Source: Pelecanus crispus
Lineage: Eukaryota; Chordata; Aves; Pelecaniformes; Pelecanidae
Length of the DNA stretch: 64,000 bases
Direction: 5' to 3'
NCBI RefSeq assembly: GCF_030463565.1
Contig: NC_134661.1
Span: forward strand, 7,526,542-7,590,541
In this document: one piece after another, positions 13,301-28,300 of the stretch
How positions within the stretch are numbered: position 1 is the first letter of the stretch
How the letters are laid out: the number at the start of each line of letters is the position of its first letter
The notes under the pieces: model-generated
What the model was told of the DNA's origin: nothing
Databases searched by the model: none
Seen by the model: only the letters and a program-made list of their open reading frames with translations
Program-made: the position numbers and the translations under genes

Positions 13301-16300
13301 CCCAAACCAGCAGAGTTTGTGTCCCCAGGGATGGCAGCAAAACTTTTCACCTTATCTTCTCCTTCTCTGCCTCGGTCTCCAAGGTGATATTGGCTCGCAG
13401 CTTTGAGAGTCTCTCAGTTTCTTCCTTTCTGATACGCAACTCTTCCTCCTCAGAAACCTTTGCCAAATCGTCTTTTAGGGTCCTGAGAGATGAGCAGCCA
13501 GAAAAAAAAAAAAAAAAAAAAAGAGGTTCAGGAGGCTTTAATATCTTCAAACCAGCTCCCCAAGGCCTATAGATCAGCTGCTGCTCCCGCTAGCTGTGCC
13601 TGTCCAAGTGATGCTTTTCCAGGGCTCCAGACCATTAATTCTCCTCCACACCTTCAGAGCCTGTCCGCTGGCATTGGAGACGCAGCCCCCAAGCATCAAA
13701 CTTCCGCGGTGCATTTTTAAAATGCACTATATCATCATAGGTGGCACTTGGGTTTTTTTTTTTTTCCAGGTGGATGAAACCAATGCCTATTAAATGAAAG
13801 CAGGCTCCCAGCCAAGGTAACTGGATGCACTAGTACATCTGTAAGCTTCATATTTTCATACGATACCCTTTTTACTACTGCTTTATTACTGCATAGACAT
13901 TTTTCCCTTCAGGTGCAATTTCCGTGTCTTCCTTCGCACCCAAGAGAGCATTCCCATGACGCTTCGTGTCAAGATACTGTTTCTGGCTGGCTCAGTGCGC
14001 TAAGAACGCAAGTATCAAGGCCACCTGAAATAAAATATAAGCCTTGAGAGAAAAGTCCCCCTGGGGAGAGGCCACAGGGCCCAGTGCTGTTCCGCTCCCT
14101 GGATTGCTATTAGATCCTCATGCGCCAGCTGGGTTTCACACAGATGTCCATGCCCTATTCCTTAAAGTCTTGTTTTGGAAGCCCCTCTGTAAAACCTAGA
14201 CTACCAGAGTTTCAGAGAGCTCCTCTGGGGTAACCTCATCTCCTCTAATGCTCCAATTTCCAGTCCTGTTACTAGCGTTTAGCCCAGGATTTGAACATCT
14301 GCCAGGCGGTAAAGCTCCACGTGCCGAACTGGAAACTTTTCCCAGGTTAACCATAAGACACAGGTTCAGAGCTCTGAAAGCTGCATGTGTATCGCATCAG
14401 AGCTCGTCTTGCAGGACAGGGGAAGATGCTCTCTCGTTTGCATCGGAGAGCGCTTTCCCGAGGCAGCCTGTGCTCTCTACACATCTGCTGTAAGCATTTA
14501 CAGCACTGACAGCAGACCACCGTTCATTTCAAGATGTGCAGATCCTCACGCACAGGCCTGTCTGTGCCAGGCAAAGAGTCCCGTACTCTTCCTCCCCAAA
14601 AGCCTTGTTCTTGCCTCCTTTGCCCCCAACTCTGCCAAGCAGCACCACTTTCAAGGTGGCAGCCTATAACAGCACAAGCCTGCGGCCACCGGCAGTGGAA
14701 TCGCAGCTAGGAAAGGTGGATAGGAGAAATAGCAGCGAGATGGAGTAAAGGAGAAAAGTACCTGAGGGATTTTTCTTTTTGCTGATGAAGCTTCTGAGCT
14801 TCCTCCTTCTCCTGCTGCCTTATCTCCTCCTGGAACTGCTGAATTTTCTCCTTCTTTGCTTGCAATAAATGCATTTTCTCTTGCTCAAGCTCCAGCTCCA
14901 GCTCCTTGGCTATTCCCTCCAGGGGTTCTTCACTAGACTGGTTCAAGGACTGCTCGTGTTTGATTTCCTTCTCAGGTTGCCTGCCGAAAACAGAAAGCTC
15001 CTTTGGCAAGAGGGTAACGGAAAATTGAGTAACGTGAAAGGAACAGCAACAGCCCCCCAAACAGTATCAACTCCAAACCAAAAGTCTCAGAGCCACCTAC
15101 TGTAGAAGCTTTGCTGCCGACAAAGGGAAAGGACACGCAGAATCCCCACTGGACTGCAACCGCGTGCAGGCTGCTGCGGAGCCCTTGCTGTTTAGCTCAC
15201 AGGAGGTAAGGAGCAGCAGTGTAGGCGGGTGGAGGGCACAGAGGCATTAGACAGGCTTGCTACAGGAAAGCACTCTTTACGAGGCTGCTGGGGAATACGC
15301 AGCACATGCTCAAGCTTTCGAGTAGCACGTTATCTCAGGTAACAGCGCGGGGATGCCCCCACGCACCGCTGGTGGGCCCTCTCGTTGACTCCCAGAGAAA
15401 CTCCGATGGATAAATTATTAAACCTGGCCCTAGCAGCTCTCAGGTCCTGAATCACTCGTGTTTCGGCCCACCGGAGCTCACCTTGCGAGGGCAACACGGT
15501 CTCGCTTCACGAAGGATCTGGTAGCTAGCAAACCCTGGCCAGGGCTGCCAGGCACAAAAGCAGGTGCAATCAGTACCTGTTGTCAGCCCAGGGGCTGGCA
15601 GCGCGCTGCTGATGGGCCGGCTCTTTTTCTGCAATTGCAATCTAAAGTGCGCTGGGAGTTTGCCAGCTCTAGGCAACAGAAAGCCCTAAGTGCTCCAAAA
15701 ATTCAAAACCAATCTGTTTCTAATTAAGTTTTTTCAGACAGAGAGCAGCAAAATTATAAGGTCTGAGAGAGGCTGAAGGGGAAGGAGGGGAAAATGAAGA
15801 TTAGTCTTGGAAAAAAACTTTATTCTTTGCTAGCGAAGGCTGGAGCAGCAAGGTCTCATCATGCTCCGAGACTGCTAGCGTAAGGCGGAGGGACTTCTGT
15901 TTTGCCAGGAATCAGGGAAATAACAGCCCCAGTAACACAGCCTTGAGTCAAAAGAGAAAAGGTCGCTTATGCAGCCATTAGCAAAAAGAACAAGGCAGAG
16001 GAAAGAGTAGGTGGGTTCTGGAAAAATCCTGCTTCACTAGCGCTCCCCCATAATGCTCCATGCTCTGGGCCAACTGCAGAGATGCCTACAGAAGGTGTCG
16101 TTTATCAGGCTGCTCCGCAAAGCAATTCAGCCACTTCCACCTTTTTATCATGTTCTCCCTTTTGCCCCAGTTCTTGCTTAAAAAGAGATCCAGCCAACGC
16201 ACACGCATTTACACAACTCGACACAATTCCTAACAGAGAAAGGGGGATACTGTGCTGGTCTCCGCATCAAAGACTGCTTCTCCACTTTGTCCTGAGAGAC

Positions 16301-19300
16301 GCACTGCCTATTTTTTCCAGTTGCATCTGCTGATCCGTCATTCGACATAGAAAGCAAAGTCAGCACAATCACTTCTACTGAGGTCTTCTATCGCAGCGGA
16401 ACCGCGGGTACGTATCTGCAAAGACCATCAATTTAGCGCAGCAATAGACCGCTGGCTTTCGCAGGGAACCTGAGCTCTACCATCCTGCGCTCTGACCTTA
16501 TTATCTCAAAGCAGCCAACGTTCCCAGTGACTGTAAGAGTGGGGTGATTTGTTGGCTTTCTGTTGTTCCCCCGCAATCTCAGCACTGCTCAGCAAGTGAA
16601 CTCAGGAGCCTGTGTGAAAGCGTTTACCAAAGGAGGGTGAACGCTCGCAGCCTCGTTAGCGACACCGGTAAGAAGGAGGCTTTTCCAAGTACAAAGCAAA
16701 CAGCTCTTTCTCCGTACCATGGAGTCCTGCGCCACAGCCCCCCGAGGGCCGAGCTGCTGTTCCCACCCTCCCCAGTACAGACGGTTCACTTGGCACTCTT
16801 GCCAGCAAAACAGCTGCTGGCCTTTGCGTACGGAGATGTTCGAGCTCTGCTGTGCCCACCAAACCACATCCCCTAGCGTGCTGACTTCACACGCTAACGT
16901 CAAACACCACAAAGGGAAACAAAAGGACAAAAGCTGATGCGCTTACACCACCGGGGACTTAAGGAAGGCCTTACGCTTTCTGCAGGGCAGCAAGCTCCTC
17001 CAGATTGATTAGGCTATCCAGCGATCCCTCCTCCGGCTCCCGGGCCACGGCCTCCTCCTGATTGGGATTTTCTAAAGCAAAACACTTCTCTGCTGATGTT
17101 TCACAAGCACTTTGATCCCTCTCACTCCGCAGCACAAAAAAGGTAACAGAAGACCAGATTAGCATGGGTCAGATTCTAGTGGCTGCTGCAGGTAGACAAG
17201 ACAGAGAGAAGATGGGATGTGCAGCTGGTGTAGATGGGCACCAAGCCATGCCTGCCAATGGGACCCGTTTGTCCAACATGGGGTGGCCAAAGGCAGGGCA
17301 AAGCTCCGAACCATTCCCACCACCTCAAGCCCCGCCAGGCTAATGGGCGGCTGAGGATTTCCTGGGTGTCAGTCTCAAAATGCTAAATCCCTTCCCTGGA
17401 TTATCCCCCTCTCTTTCCAAGTCCTTAGCGAATTTCCCCAAGATAAGTCAGCCCTATTAGCAATACTCTCACCCTTGTCCAAATTACAGATGGAAATATT
17501 GGCAGGCATGTTTACATCTACAGTCCTACTTCATCTCGGAAGTGCAGAGAAGAGAGACAAGGCAAGCATGAGCTAGCTTTACAGGCAGAGAGACAGAGAG
17601 GGTGCACGGCTGGGAAGCAGGCACCAAGTGATAAGGAGACAGTTCCTGTGGGCAGAACACATTTTTGGGGACATTCACATGAACAGCTCCTCTACGAACA
17701 AGGCTGCAAATCCCAAGTGCATGCAGCCAGCCATTAAGATGGACTGCAGCTTCTTCTGTTCACAAGTTTTCCTGGCACCGGCAACAGCTTCTCGGTTCCC
17801 GGTGCCCCAGAGTATATGTAACTCTGTGCGGAGGCTAAGAGTTTTGACACGATTCATCTATAAATGCCACACGCTGCAGCTCTCGGAGAGGGAAGGGAGG
17901 GGCTCGAGAGAGCATGGAGCTCACTGCTCAGCGCCGTATTTCAACTGTTTTAAACAAGTTGCCACGAACAGGCTGAAAATAGCTCGCCTAGACGGTCTAG
18001 CCCTCGCAGTAACTAAAGGTCTAGAAACCAGCGTTGCTCTTGGAGTACCAGCTGGTGCACTCAAGTGAGTTGTCCACATATATACACGTATAAGGTGGCT
18101 TAATGCTTACGCGTGGTCGATCGGCGACTTGCTCTAGGCCACCTCTATGGAAGGAAGCGGAAGAGAACTGTTCACATTGCAGCTGGACTCTCCTGCCACC
18201 AGTAACGGGCACCAGGCTGGCCCTGGGAGCCTTCGGCTACAGGCTCTGCCCAGCAAAGAGCCAGAAGCCCAGCAGGACCAGTGCTGAGCGAGACCGGGGG
18301 CTGCCTCAGAACCAGAAAGGTCTGTCATCGGGCAACGGCCAGTGGCTAAGTTTTCCACGGTTAAACGCCACAGGGCACAACGCACAACGTTAACAGGTTC
18401 TGACCATCTTAGTGAGAGTGTGACTTTCAGAGCCTTAGAGAAAAGTCAGATAGCTGTAAGGGAAACAGAAGCCTGCTCCGCATCTGGGGCAGTCACAAGG
18501 AAGTGAAAGGCAGGCGGTTTTGCTGCCTACCCAGCCAGAAGCTGAAACAAAGCTGAAATCTGCTGAGGCAGTACTAAGGAGGTGGCAGGAGAAGTGAGAG
18601 GTTTAGTGGGAAAGACCCTGTGAGAAGCTGCAGCATCTCAGGGTGTTCCCAGGGGACGGCTGTACAGGTTACAGTGGCCAGAGCAGAGCAGGGGTGGACA
18701 AGACAGGACAGTCATCTGGAGCTAGAGCTGTCTACACCTCCTTTGTTGCTCTGACTGTTTGTACCATACCTCTCGGCAGCTTTTGTTCTTTTGCTTTGCT
18801 CTTCCTCTATACTGGCTTTGCTTTGGTCTTTTTCCTCTTCTCCCAGCTCCTGGGCCTGCAGGTAAAAGCAAACAGTGTGGAGTTTGCTGCCTCCTTCACC
18901 ATCAAAGCCTCTCAGGACCTTACAGTGGTTCTGCCGCAGGGCAGCGCCGCGCTGGTCCGGCACATCAGCACTGACCAAACGGCACCCAGGGGCTGCTCCA
19001 GAACGCCCAGCTGAACGTGCCAGCCTCCTCTCCTGCAGGTACCCAGGGGTCTCAAAACGTCACAGGAATGCCTTGCAGGAATGGTTCCAGCAGCACAACT
19101 GAGAGGCCCGGCAGCTCAGCTCTCCAGGCTGCGCTAGGCTATGGTCTGGGGGTTGCTTTTTCAATACAGAAGATGAGCTCCCTGCCAGCACTCTGGACGC
19201 AGGCTGGGTTTTTTTCCTGGAGATCATCTCGGCTATCCAAGTAACACTGAACTCCCTGAAAAGTGTAGGACCAAAAAAAACCCCACCCTCCTACAACAAA

Positions 19301-22300
19301 CAGGAGTATCACGCACAAGGAAGTGAAGTAGCGTGCTGTGGCCATAAAGCAAACTAACGGACATCCTGGCTGTGACCGGAATCACGACAACTCAGTCCTG
19401 CCTCGTGCCCTGGCTCTCGGGCGGATCGTGATGAGCAGCACGCACGCAATCCCACCTACCCGGGGATTTCTGACTGCTCGCTCCAGAACACATCCGTTTG
19501 GGTGCTGCTAAGGAAGCCAGCCCCCTTGGTAACACACTGCGAGCAACTTCAGTTGGCTTATTCATGACATAGTAAATACTTGAAATATGAATAGCAAATA
19601 TTTGACTATGAAACAGTCAGCTGCTCCTTTGCCCACCTGCCAGCTAGCAGGCACCTCTGTCCCCGCAGCAGGCACACACAAACACGCGCTGCGCAGTTCA
19701 CCTGGGGAGGGGAAGAACTTCCCTCTTGGAGCTGTCAGCCCTACACGGCAAAGCAGTAAGGGCTCGTCCTCCCTGCTGAGGTTTCTGGGCCCCGGAAGAA
19801 TAGCCCATTCATAAATTCTTGGGGACCACGGAAACAGCAGGTGAGCTCAGCCCTTGCCATGCGGGAGTGTACTGTGGAGCAGGGCCAAAATAACGCAGAA
19901 TTAAAACAGCAGTAATTTATGCAAGTGTTCAGTGGAGCGAAGAGCAGAAGGATTCCCTGCAAGTGCTGTCACCTTCCATCACATCAGCCCGGTCAGAGCT
20001 CTCTCAGGCAGCTCCCCCTCCCAGCCTCCCTCCTGCCCCAGTGTAAATAATGACTTCAATTCCCGAGAACCGAGGAGCTCAGCAAATGTTTCCTGGCTCA
20101 AAACGGGCTCTGTCACTGCTGCCTGTGAAAGGAAAGAAGCCAGACAAATGGAGAATGCAATCTTCCTGGGAACAGGGATAACCAGGCGCAGGGCAATGCT
20201 GCTGCGCCCACGCACGGGGCCAGTGCTGCGCTCCTGCCCGATATGCCTTCCCAGGAGGACAGTCCCTCCCCAGAAATCACGGGCTGCAGGAATCTCCGGA
20301 CCCATTTGAGAAGGTGAAGAGAGCACCCTCCTGCAGGGAACAAGGGCTGATTTGAAGCCTTGTCTGCGAAATTACCACAGAGCCTTGCCCCTCCTGGTGC
20401 CTCAGCAGCCCCAGCAGCCCCGGTACTGCAAGCAGCTTAGTGCTCTGTCCTGCTTAAACGCCAGGCTGCATCCACAGCGGAAATCTCACGCGCTCACAGT
20501 GCAAAGCCGGTCTTGTGGCCACAGGAAAGCAGGATGACAGGTAACAGGCCGTCTCCTCCCTCTGCACAGCACAGTGCCCGAGGGGCCTCAGCAGGAGGAT
20601 CTCCACCATCTCCAGCACGCATCAGCTTAGATCGCATGCCTGCTTCCAGCTCCCTCGCCACCGTCACCCTCAGCGCAGCGGCAGTGCCAGCAAAGCAGGA
20701 TGCCAGCACTTCAAATGCCTGTTAAGCGGAGGGTGAAAGGAACAGCCTCCCCACTGCCGGCAGAGAAGCCAGGTCTAGCAGGGAGCAGCCCACACGGCCT
20801 CTGCAAGCGCCCACGGCTCCTGCCAAAACACGCTAACCAAAACCCTCCGATACTGTGCTCACGTAGCTGAGAGAGGTGGGCTTTTTTTTTAAAATGCGGT
20901 GTTTTGCCAACATATTCAAAGCAAGGCGAGCTCACTACGTGGAAGTAAAGACATTCCTACAAGCCAGAGTCTCATCTCAGACTCGACTCTGCCTGCTGAG
21001 ACAAAAGAGCAGCTGCAGTTCTGCAGGGAGCACCATTTCAAATCCACCTCTCTCCTCAAGACAGGGCTGTAATAAACTCAAAGCGTGGCTGCTCCAACAA
21101 GACATTTGTATGCACAATGATTGCGCTGCAGCAAGAGGGAGAGGGGGAGAACGCAGCAGGCTTATGTTTTGTTTTCCCTTCACATCTGATTATGCTCATT
21201 ATTAGGCACAAGAGGACAGGTGTATTCTCCAGACACAACCTTACAAACTGGATTGCTCCTCTCTGCTGGACAGGTGGCGAGTTTGCCACTCCAGGTCTCC
21301 TCCAGTGCAGCTGATGAACTCACTTACAATCAGAGCAAGGCTGAGTAACCCCAGCTGGAGCCTGACCCTCCGCCTCGCTGTGCGGCACGCTCTTCCAGCC
21401 AACACGCTGATGAGCCGCGATGGCGCGGGAGAGGGGGAGCTGAGAGGGCTCAATAGCAACGTGGGGCTGAGCAAGCCAGCTCAGTAACATGCTGAGAAGA
21501 CAAGGATAAAGCCTCAAGCTGCACAGCAATCTCCTTCAGGCCGAACTCCCGATCATAGCTATGTCCCGGGCTAACATGATACAGGCAGCACAGGCATGTG
21601 CATGCTCACACACGCTCCTTCGTATGCCACGGACTCGCTGAAAGGGGCCTGTTTCCCGCCCCCCCCGCACATAAGCAGGCAAGACAACCAAATGCTTAAA
21701 AATAAGCTTCCCTATACTAAAATCTGTCAGAGAGAGTTAACCTCCTTTTCTTCCCGTTTATGCTATCGTGTTCTGTTACACAAATCCTTTCCATCTGCTT
21801 AAGAAAAAGAAACGGACAAATACACTCACAAAAGAAAAAAGTAAAATAGACTCTGCTTCCCACCGTTCCCCAGGGAAGCCACTTATCTACACTTGTACTG
21901 GGGCAGGGGAAGCACACACGTGAGCTCGCACGCTTGCGCCCCTCGCAAGCCACCTCTACTCAAAAAGCATGTTCTTTGTGTAGCTACCTGCATCTCATCT
22001 CTGCTGAAAAAACAGGGCAGTAGTCGTGCTGCTCTAATCCCTGCCCTGCCACAGGCAGGACGCTTAACATGTCACTTCTGTTTGCCTCCGCAAAGCCTTT
22101 ATGCCAGTACCATCACCCTGCGACTATGCCCCACAGTACAGTATTTTACCCTGTCTGTTCACAGAGCGGTCCCTGATCACATATATAGTGCTTACCTTGC
22201 ACGTGGGGCTGTCCAAAACAGGAGACAGAACCCCCACGTCCAGTACCTGCTCAGAAAGCCGACTCTGGAAACCCAAGTCCTAGAGAAGAAAGCAGAAAAG

Positions 22301-25300
22301 GATCAGTGTCTGATGAGCGTGCGCAGGTTTTACCAGAGATTCGGACAGATTAGACCAAAATCCACACAGCTTGGAATTCACACTCACTGTCCCACTGACA
22401 GCACGTCTCTTGTAGCACTAGATATTTGAACAATTAGGGAGGTTTACAGGGCACAGGAGACGGCTACGCAAAGACCCAGGCCTGCACCCAAGCACAGGTC
22501 ATATCTACGCTGCAGACAGACGGCTCCGTCCGTGGCTTGACCGGCAGCGAGCTGGGTTTTCTCTCCCTTTCCCAAGGTGCAGAGGCACAGGCAGGCAAGG
22601 TGGTTAATGCAGAGCTTCCCGCTGGGACGATGGCAGGCAGGGGTGCTCAGTAAATCAGGATTCCCCGTGGGCTTGGCCACTGGGAACGGGCAGCATAGAG
22701 GCTCCCCTCACTGAGGGTCCCCGAGGAAACTCTCCCCGCGAGGCCAGGGACTGCAATGCCACCGACCACAGCAGGCAGAGGTGACCCACGGTACCTCCAA
22801 CGCCAGCAGCGGATCTTCCCCAGCCTCTACTGCTCTCGCTTCTGATACTGCTGCAGACTTCCTGAGATTTTTTTTTTTCCTAAAAGTCAGCCCCTGTCAG
22901 TTGCCCACAAGCTACTCGCTCTCCGAGATAATTCTCCCTCCTGGCAGAGCATCTGGGGGTCCTCGCACTTGGCTGCGCCGACGGAGCGTGCGCATCCGTG
23001 CGCACACATGCCCACAAGCGAGCGCTACAAAAGGTATTGTTTGAGGCGCTTGCCAACACACAGGCTTGTACTAACACCGATAAATAATGATATTCTCAGC
23101 CATTTGCTGGCCGTGCTGCCTCTGCTCCCACTGGCAGATGGCAATGGCATTTTCCTGCGGAGATGAAGAGATGCTGATGGGCATCTCCCCCCCATCTCAG
23201 GGCTACCCTCCTGCGTGTTCTCCCTCTGGGAGCATCAGGAGCCAGATCTCCCGGCCATACAGACTCCCCTTAGAAAAAGCTGCCGAGTCCCTTAAAGCAC
23301 CATTTTTACATTGCTTATTATTTTCCTTTTTGCAGTGATCTGAGCACAGTCCCAGCTCTAAGTGACCTATTTTTCCAGGGATATTACCTCACCCACAGAC
23401 AGAACCTGCTGCGCGCAGGATGGCATCGCTGGCCTGCGCCACAGCTGTAAGGGCATCGCTTAGCAGTTAAGGAGTTGGGCAGCTGGACTGCAAGAGGCGG
23501 GCATAGCACTGACATTCTGGCTGCACGTTCCCAGAGGAACACGAAGCCCACACCCAAGGGATGAGGAGCTTTTAGCGACTCACCACAGGCTGAATCAGCT
23601 CACGGTCGGAGCGGTTAGAAACTTGCAAGTCCTCCTCGCAGGCGCTGGTCTCGGATGCCTTTGAAAGCTGAGAGGAGATATGCATTACAGCCTGTACATG
23701 TCTTACCCCTGCAGCTTCACCTAGGCGTTTCCAACAAGATGACAGCTGATACTGGGAAGACAAATTGGCCTCACTAACATAGGGAAGAAAAGGCGATTGA
23801 ATATCACAGGAAAGACACTAAGGGCGTGACCCACCAGACAAGCACAAAACACCACACAGATAAAGGACTGGGGAAGGAGGGCTGGGGATGGGGCTGGGGA
23901 GGGCAGAGAAGTGCTCTTCAAATATCCCTGATAAAGGGCACTTGCTGCCTGTCCTCTGTTCCTTCTGCAAGGATCTCGGCAGCTCTGAGACCTCCCCAGC
24001 TCACCACACAAATGGGTGAAGCCACACAGAACAGTACCGTGGTCTTAAAAGACCTTTAAAAGTACACCTTGCCATGCCCAACGGCAGCGAGGACTCCAGC
24101 GTTCCCAGCCATCGTGAAACACCACGTAACTGTTCACTGCGAATGCCCACGTAGCCCTGCTGACTTCAGCAGAACTCCCCAGACGCATAAAGCAAGCGTG
24201 CAGGTAAGTGTTCATAAAAGCAAAGCTTTTGACTTCAAGCTCTCCAGGACAGAGCATGTTCTCCAGGCTCAGTTTTATGGTTTATCATTTCTTAAAGACA
24301 CTACGCATCAACGGAACTAGAAAAATCATCAAAATCAGCAGGAAAGAAGCCAGATTGGAAAGGGATACTTTTTCAGACCTCGTATTCTGACATTTCTGGA
24401 AGACACAGAACAAGAGTGGATAGCGTGCACCTGCCTGGCACCCCAGCTGCAGGGGCCAGGCCATTAACCCGTCTGCACCTTGTGACAATTAATGGTTCTT
24501 CTCCTGCCAGAGACTGCAGAGTCAAATACCCTGCTTCAGCTGACGGCAGTCAGCCATTTGCCAGTTCTCCTCCCAGAAAGTGCTAGAAAAGCAGCAGGCA
24601 GACAGGAAGGTACTATGCTTGATGGACTCAAGCTGCAGCTCTGGAGCCAGCCCTGAGGAACCTTCCTCCCTGACTCCGACCTTGCACCTCCCCATTGCAT
24701 CCTTCCGCAGAGCTGCGAATATCACAGCTGGCAGCTCACTTTACACTTCTGCCCCGTCTCTGCACAAGCTGAGAGAAACAACAGAAGGAGAGAAACAAAG
24801 CAGCACGGACAGCTGGGCTTGGTGTGAACTTCATTATGAAACCTGCTTGCTTAGTACAGATGGCAGCACTGAAAGCTGAGACTTATTTCTCCTCCAAGAC
24901 TGGAAATATGCGTCACAGTTCAGGGTTTTTGCCTGTCGGCTGCTTTGGACAGCACTTTGTGTATGCAGAAAAGAATGACTTCCTAGCTCCATACTAAAGA
25001 TGCCGATCTGGGAATTCAGAGCGCTCGTGCCCCCCCAGGAACACCCTGCTGACTCGGAAAGTGCTTACGCCAACTTAACAGAAAATGAGTAAGCGCTCGA
25101 AGAGCTTTCCTGAATCGGGGCCTTACAAAGCAACGGGAACAGCCGCGGCAGCTTCCACACCAAACCCAACCCATGCAGGCAGGTCTCTTACTTTGCCAGC
25201 ATCCAGCCTGCTGTCTGTTTTCAGATCAGCTGCTGCTTCTTCCCTCATTGCATTCGCTATCTTTTCATCAACAGACACGGTGTCGGCAGTGGCAGCCAGG

Positions 25301-28300
25301 CTTGCCAGCCGATCTGCCTCAGCAGCTTCAGCAGCTGGAGATGCACCTCTAGGTTGCCCAGGACCGCTGGGCACATCTGTCCCCGCTGCGCTCCTTTCCC
25401 CCAGAGATGGTGGCAGCTCATCAGCTGCAGAGATGTCACCTTCCACCTCAGCATCGCTCTTGCCCAGGAGCTCATTCCCAGTGAGTTTCCCATCGGACTC
25501 CTCCTTGTTCTGGCCAGACAGGCTACTGTCAGTGTCTCCAGGAAGGACTTGAACTGGAGTTGGAGGGCACGCAGCGTCAGAATCCAAGGAAGACTCTCGC
25601 CCTTCTTCAGCGTGTCTTGATTTTAAAGACTCCTTCTAGGCAGCAAGTCAAACACAGTTATAGCCACGACATTCTCTATCTCCTCTCCGGGAGGATGCGG
25701 GGGTCAGAAATAGCATGGGTTCTCCTACAGCGAGAAGCAAAGCTGCAAAGCTTTGGGTGACTTTAAGACTGGTTTGATTTCTCTTCATACAGTCCCTTTC
25801 AAAGACAAGGAACTCTGTTAAGATAAAACACACTCATTTCTTGGGCTCAGACTTTTTTTTTTTTTTAAATCTGTTGCTTTTTTATTCACAGGGTCTCAGC
25901 GGATAAGAGTCAGCAGTGGCTGCTGCAGGAACCACTAGCCCCTGGGAGCATCCTACGTGCTCTGCAGTATGCCCATTTATGCTTCCACACTGGATCTGTT
26001 TGGTGAGAGATGGAAATTTGCAGAAGACTATTACCAGATATTTAACTTCTGCCTGAAATCATAACCGGAGAAGAGTAGGTAGGATGCTATCGTCCCACCT
26101 TCCAGCGGGACAAGCTTGAGGGCAGGCACTGATTTGAGCCACCGCTCTGAGCTCAGAACCAGACCGTGGCTGGCTACCGCACCAGACAGAGAAATGGCAG
26201 AACCCACGGGCCTTGGGAAAAACCAACCCCGAATTAAAGCCTAGTCACCCAAAGGTTCGACTGCCTCTCCCAGCAGTGGGGAGGCCCACAACGCTCACAA
26301 CAAAAAGTGCGATAGCCAGGAGGAAGCAGGAAAAAGTTCCCTCATCAGTATGCAAACAAAACTGCTAGCACGTCCTACTTTAGCGCTGTTTTATTAATGC
26401 TGGGGTGTCTTGTCAAAGATTAGCTGCATCCTGTGTACAGCGTGTACCGTACACAGACCGCATATTTTAACGATGTATTTTTATCAAAGTGCAACTGGAA
26501 TACTGTCAGCTTTAAACCCGGAGCTGCGGCAAACCGAAAGAACGTCTCCTAGCACGTCATTTGTCTGAGAGACCTTCTCAGGGCTGAGAGAGCCATCCAT
26601 CAGACTAGAGGGGAGGACAAAGCAATCAAATCACCAGGTACTTTACAAAAAAACTGCAGTTCAGAGCTTCACCTGCAATTCGCTGAGTGAAAAATGAAAG
26701 CTTATGGCCCCTTTCCAGCTGGGTGCCTGGTTAGCAGAGGTTCACAACCACGCCACTGAATCGCTGGCCAGCCACACCAGGGTCTGCAAAGGCCTCGACA
26801 ACATCTTTATTCCAGAAGCCAGAAAAATGCATGCAAGTGGCGTTTCTTTAGTGTTGCTCCAGTGGAGGAGTCCTTATTACGCTTCCTTTTATCTGGGGGT
26901 TAGGGTGTCCAGAAAGACCGGTCACTATTCATGCTCCCTTTGGGATGGGCTCGTTTTAGACCTTTCCTGAGGACCTCTCCAGGACACCTGATGGTGCCCA
27001 AGAACAGACATGCCAAATGAGACCAATCAGGATTCTTAATGCTTCAAACCAGTACACAGATACTTCCCTTTGAGGAGCACACACACTGCAACAGAATATA
27101 CCAACGTGTCCGATAATACTGTGCACACAGAAAGGTTTCTCTCCAGGCAAGTTTACCTTGGTTACTAGAATATCGCTGAATAATTTCTTTAGTTGGTAGA
27201 ATCCTATTTTAAGGATAGAGACAGACAAAACTTTTGTTAACATTACACCTTAATGGCCACAAATGCAACCCTCCAGAAGAGGGCACTATGCCAATGAGCC
27301 ACATGGGAGGAGGAGGAGGGAGGTTTTCCTCATGCAAAAACAGACTATGGATTTTCTATGGATTTCAGAGCTAGGACAAGCCAGTCAGATTATAATTAGC
27401 TTTAGATGATCTTTTCACAGGTTGTAACATGTTTTACCTGCAGCTGAGTGATACTAACCGATGTGAAATTTCTGCCTCTCAAATCATTACTTCCAGTGAT
27501 CGGCGTAAGTCTGGAGAAAAGCACATCGATAGCAATGGGACCAGCTTTTGGAAAGACACCTGATCCAGAGATGAACAGCAGCCACCAAAACTGAATCCTA
27601 CTCATCCCAGGAAACAGGATGACTTGGACTTTAACAGGTTGAAAGTGAGATATTGCAACAAAAAGTTTGACGTTCTTTCTACCTTTTAAAAGGAAAAAAG
27701 AGGCAAAAAAATCTCATACTGCATGCAGAATGCCTTTGAAAGGAGACGTGCTCCCCCCTTGCTCACTGATTTCAGGCTGTTCTCAGGCGCAGAAGTACAG
27801 AGAGAGGGCCAGGTTTGCCAGACCTCATCTGGGGAGCATTTGCCCCTGGTTTTTAAGTTTACACCTCTCTCCATGCGTGTAATACTTTAACCAGCAATAG
27901 AAACAAACCAAGCAACTATCCGATCCACACCACAACACCAGAAGCTGCCTACTGCATGCAAAGCTTCAGTGACATCATGCAAGCAGGACTGGGATGTCAG
28001 AGCCACTCATCACCTCTCTCAGGCTGCCAGCTTCCTCTGCAGGACTCCTTTGGTGCTGGAGATCAGCTCCAGCGACATCAGCTAACTGGCTGCCGCAGTT
28101 TTCCTCCTCTGCTTGGCCTTTCTCCTAGTGGGTGGGGTAACACGTCCACTAGCAAAAGTCCTCTCACTGCCTTCCCAAGCTGGGAGGGTCGCCCGCCTGT
28201 GACAGCTCACCGCCCTGCGTGTCACCCACTGCGTGCACCCCTGGAGCAGAAAGCTCTCCAACCTACGCTCAGGAGCTCACGGGCCCAGATTCCCAAACAT

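Noticed and set aside
17071-17080. TTTGCTTTAG as the acceptor for the CEP164 exon ending at 16975
   Set aside because: It has a good sequence but gives the wrong phase after the preceding phase-2 donor. The site at 17125 keeps the frame.
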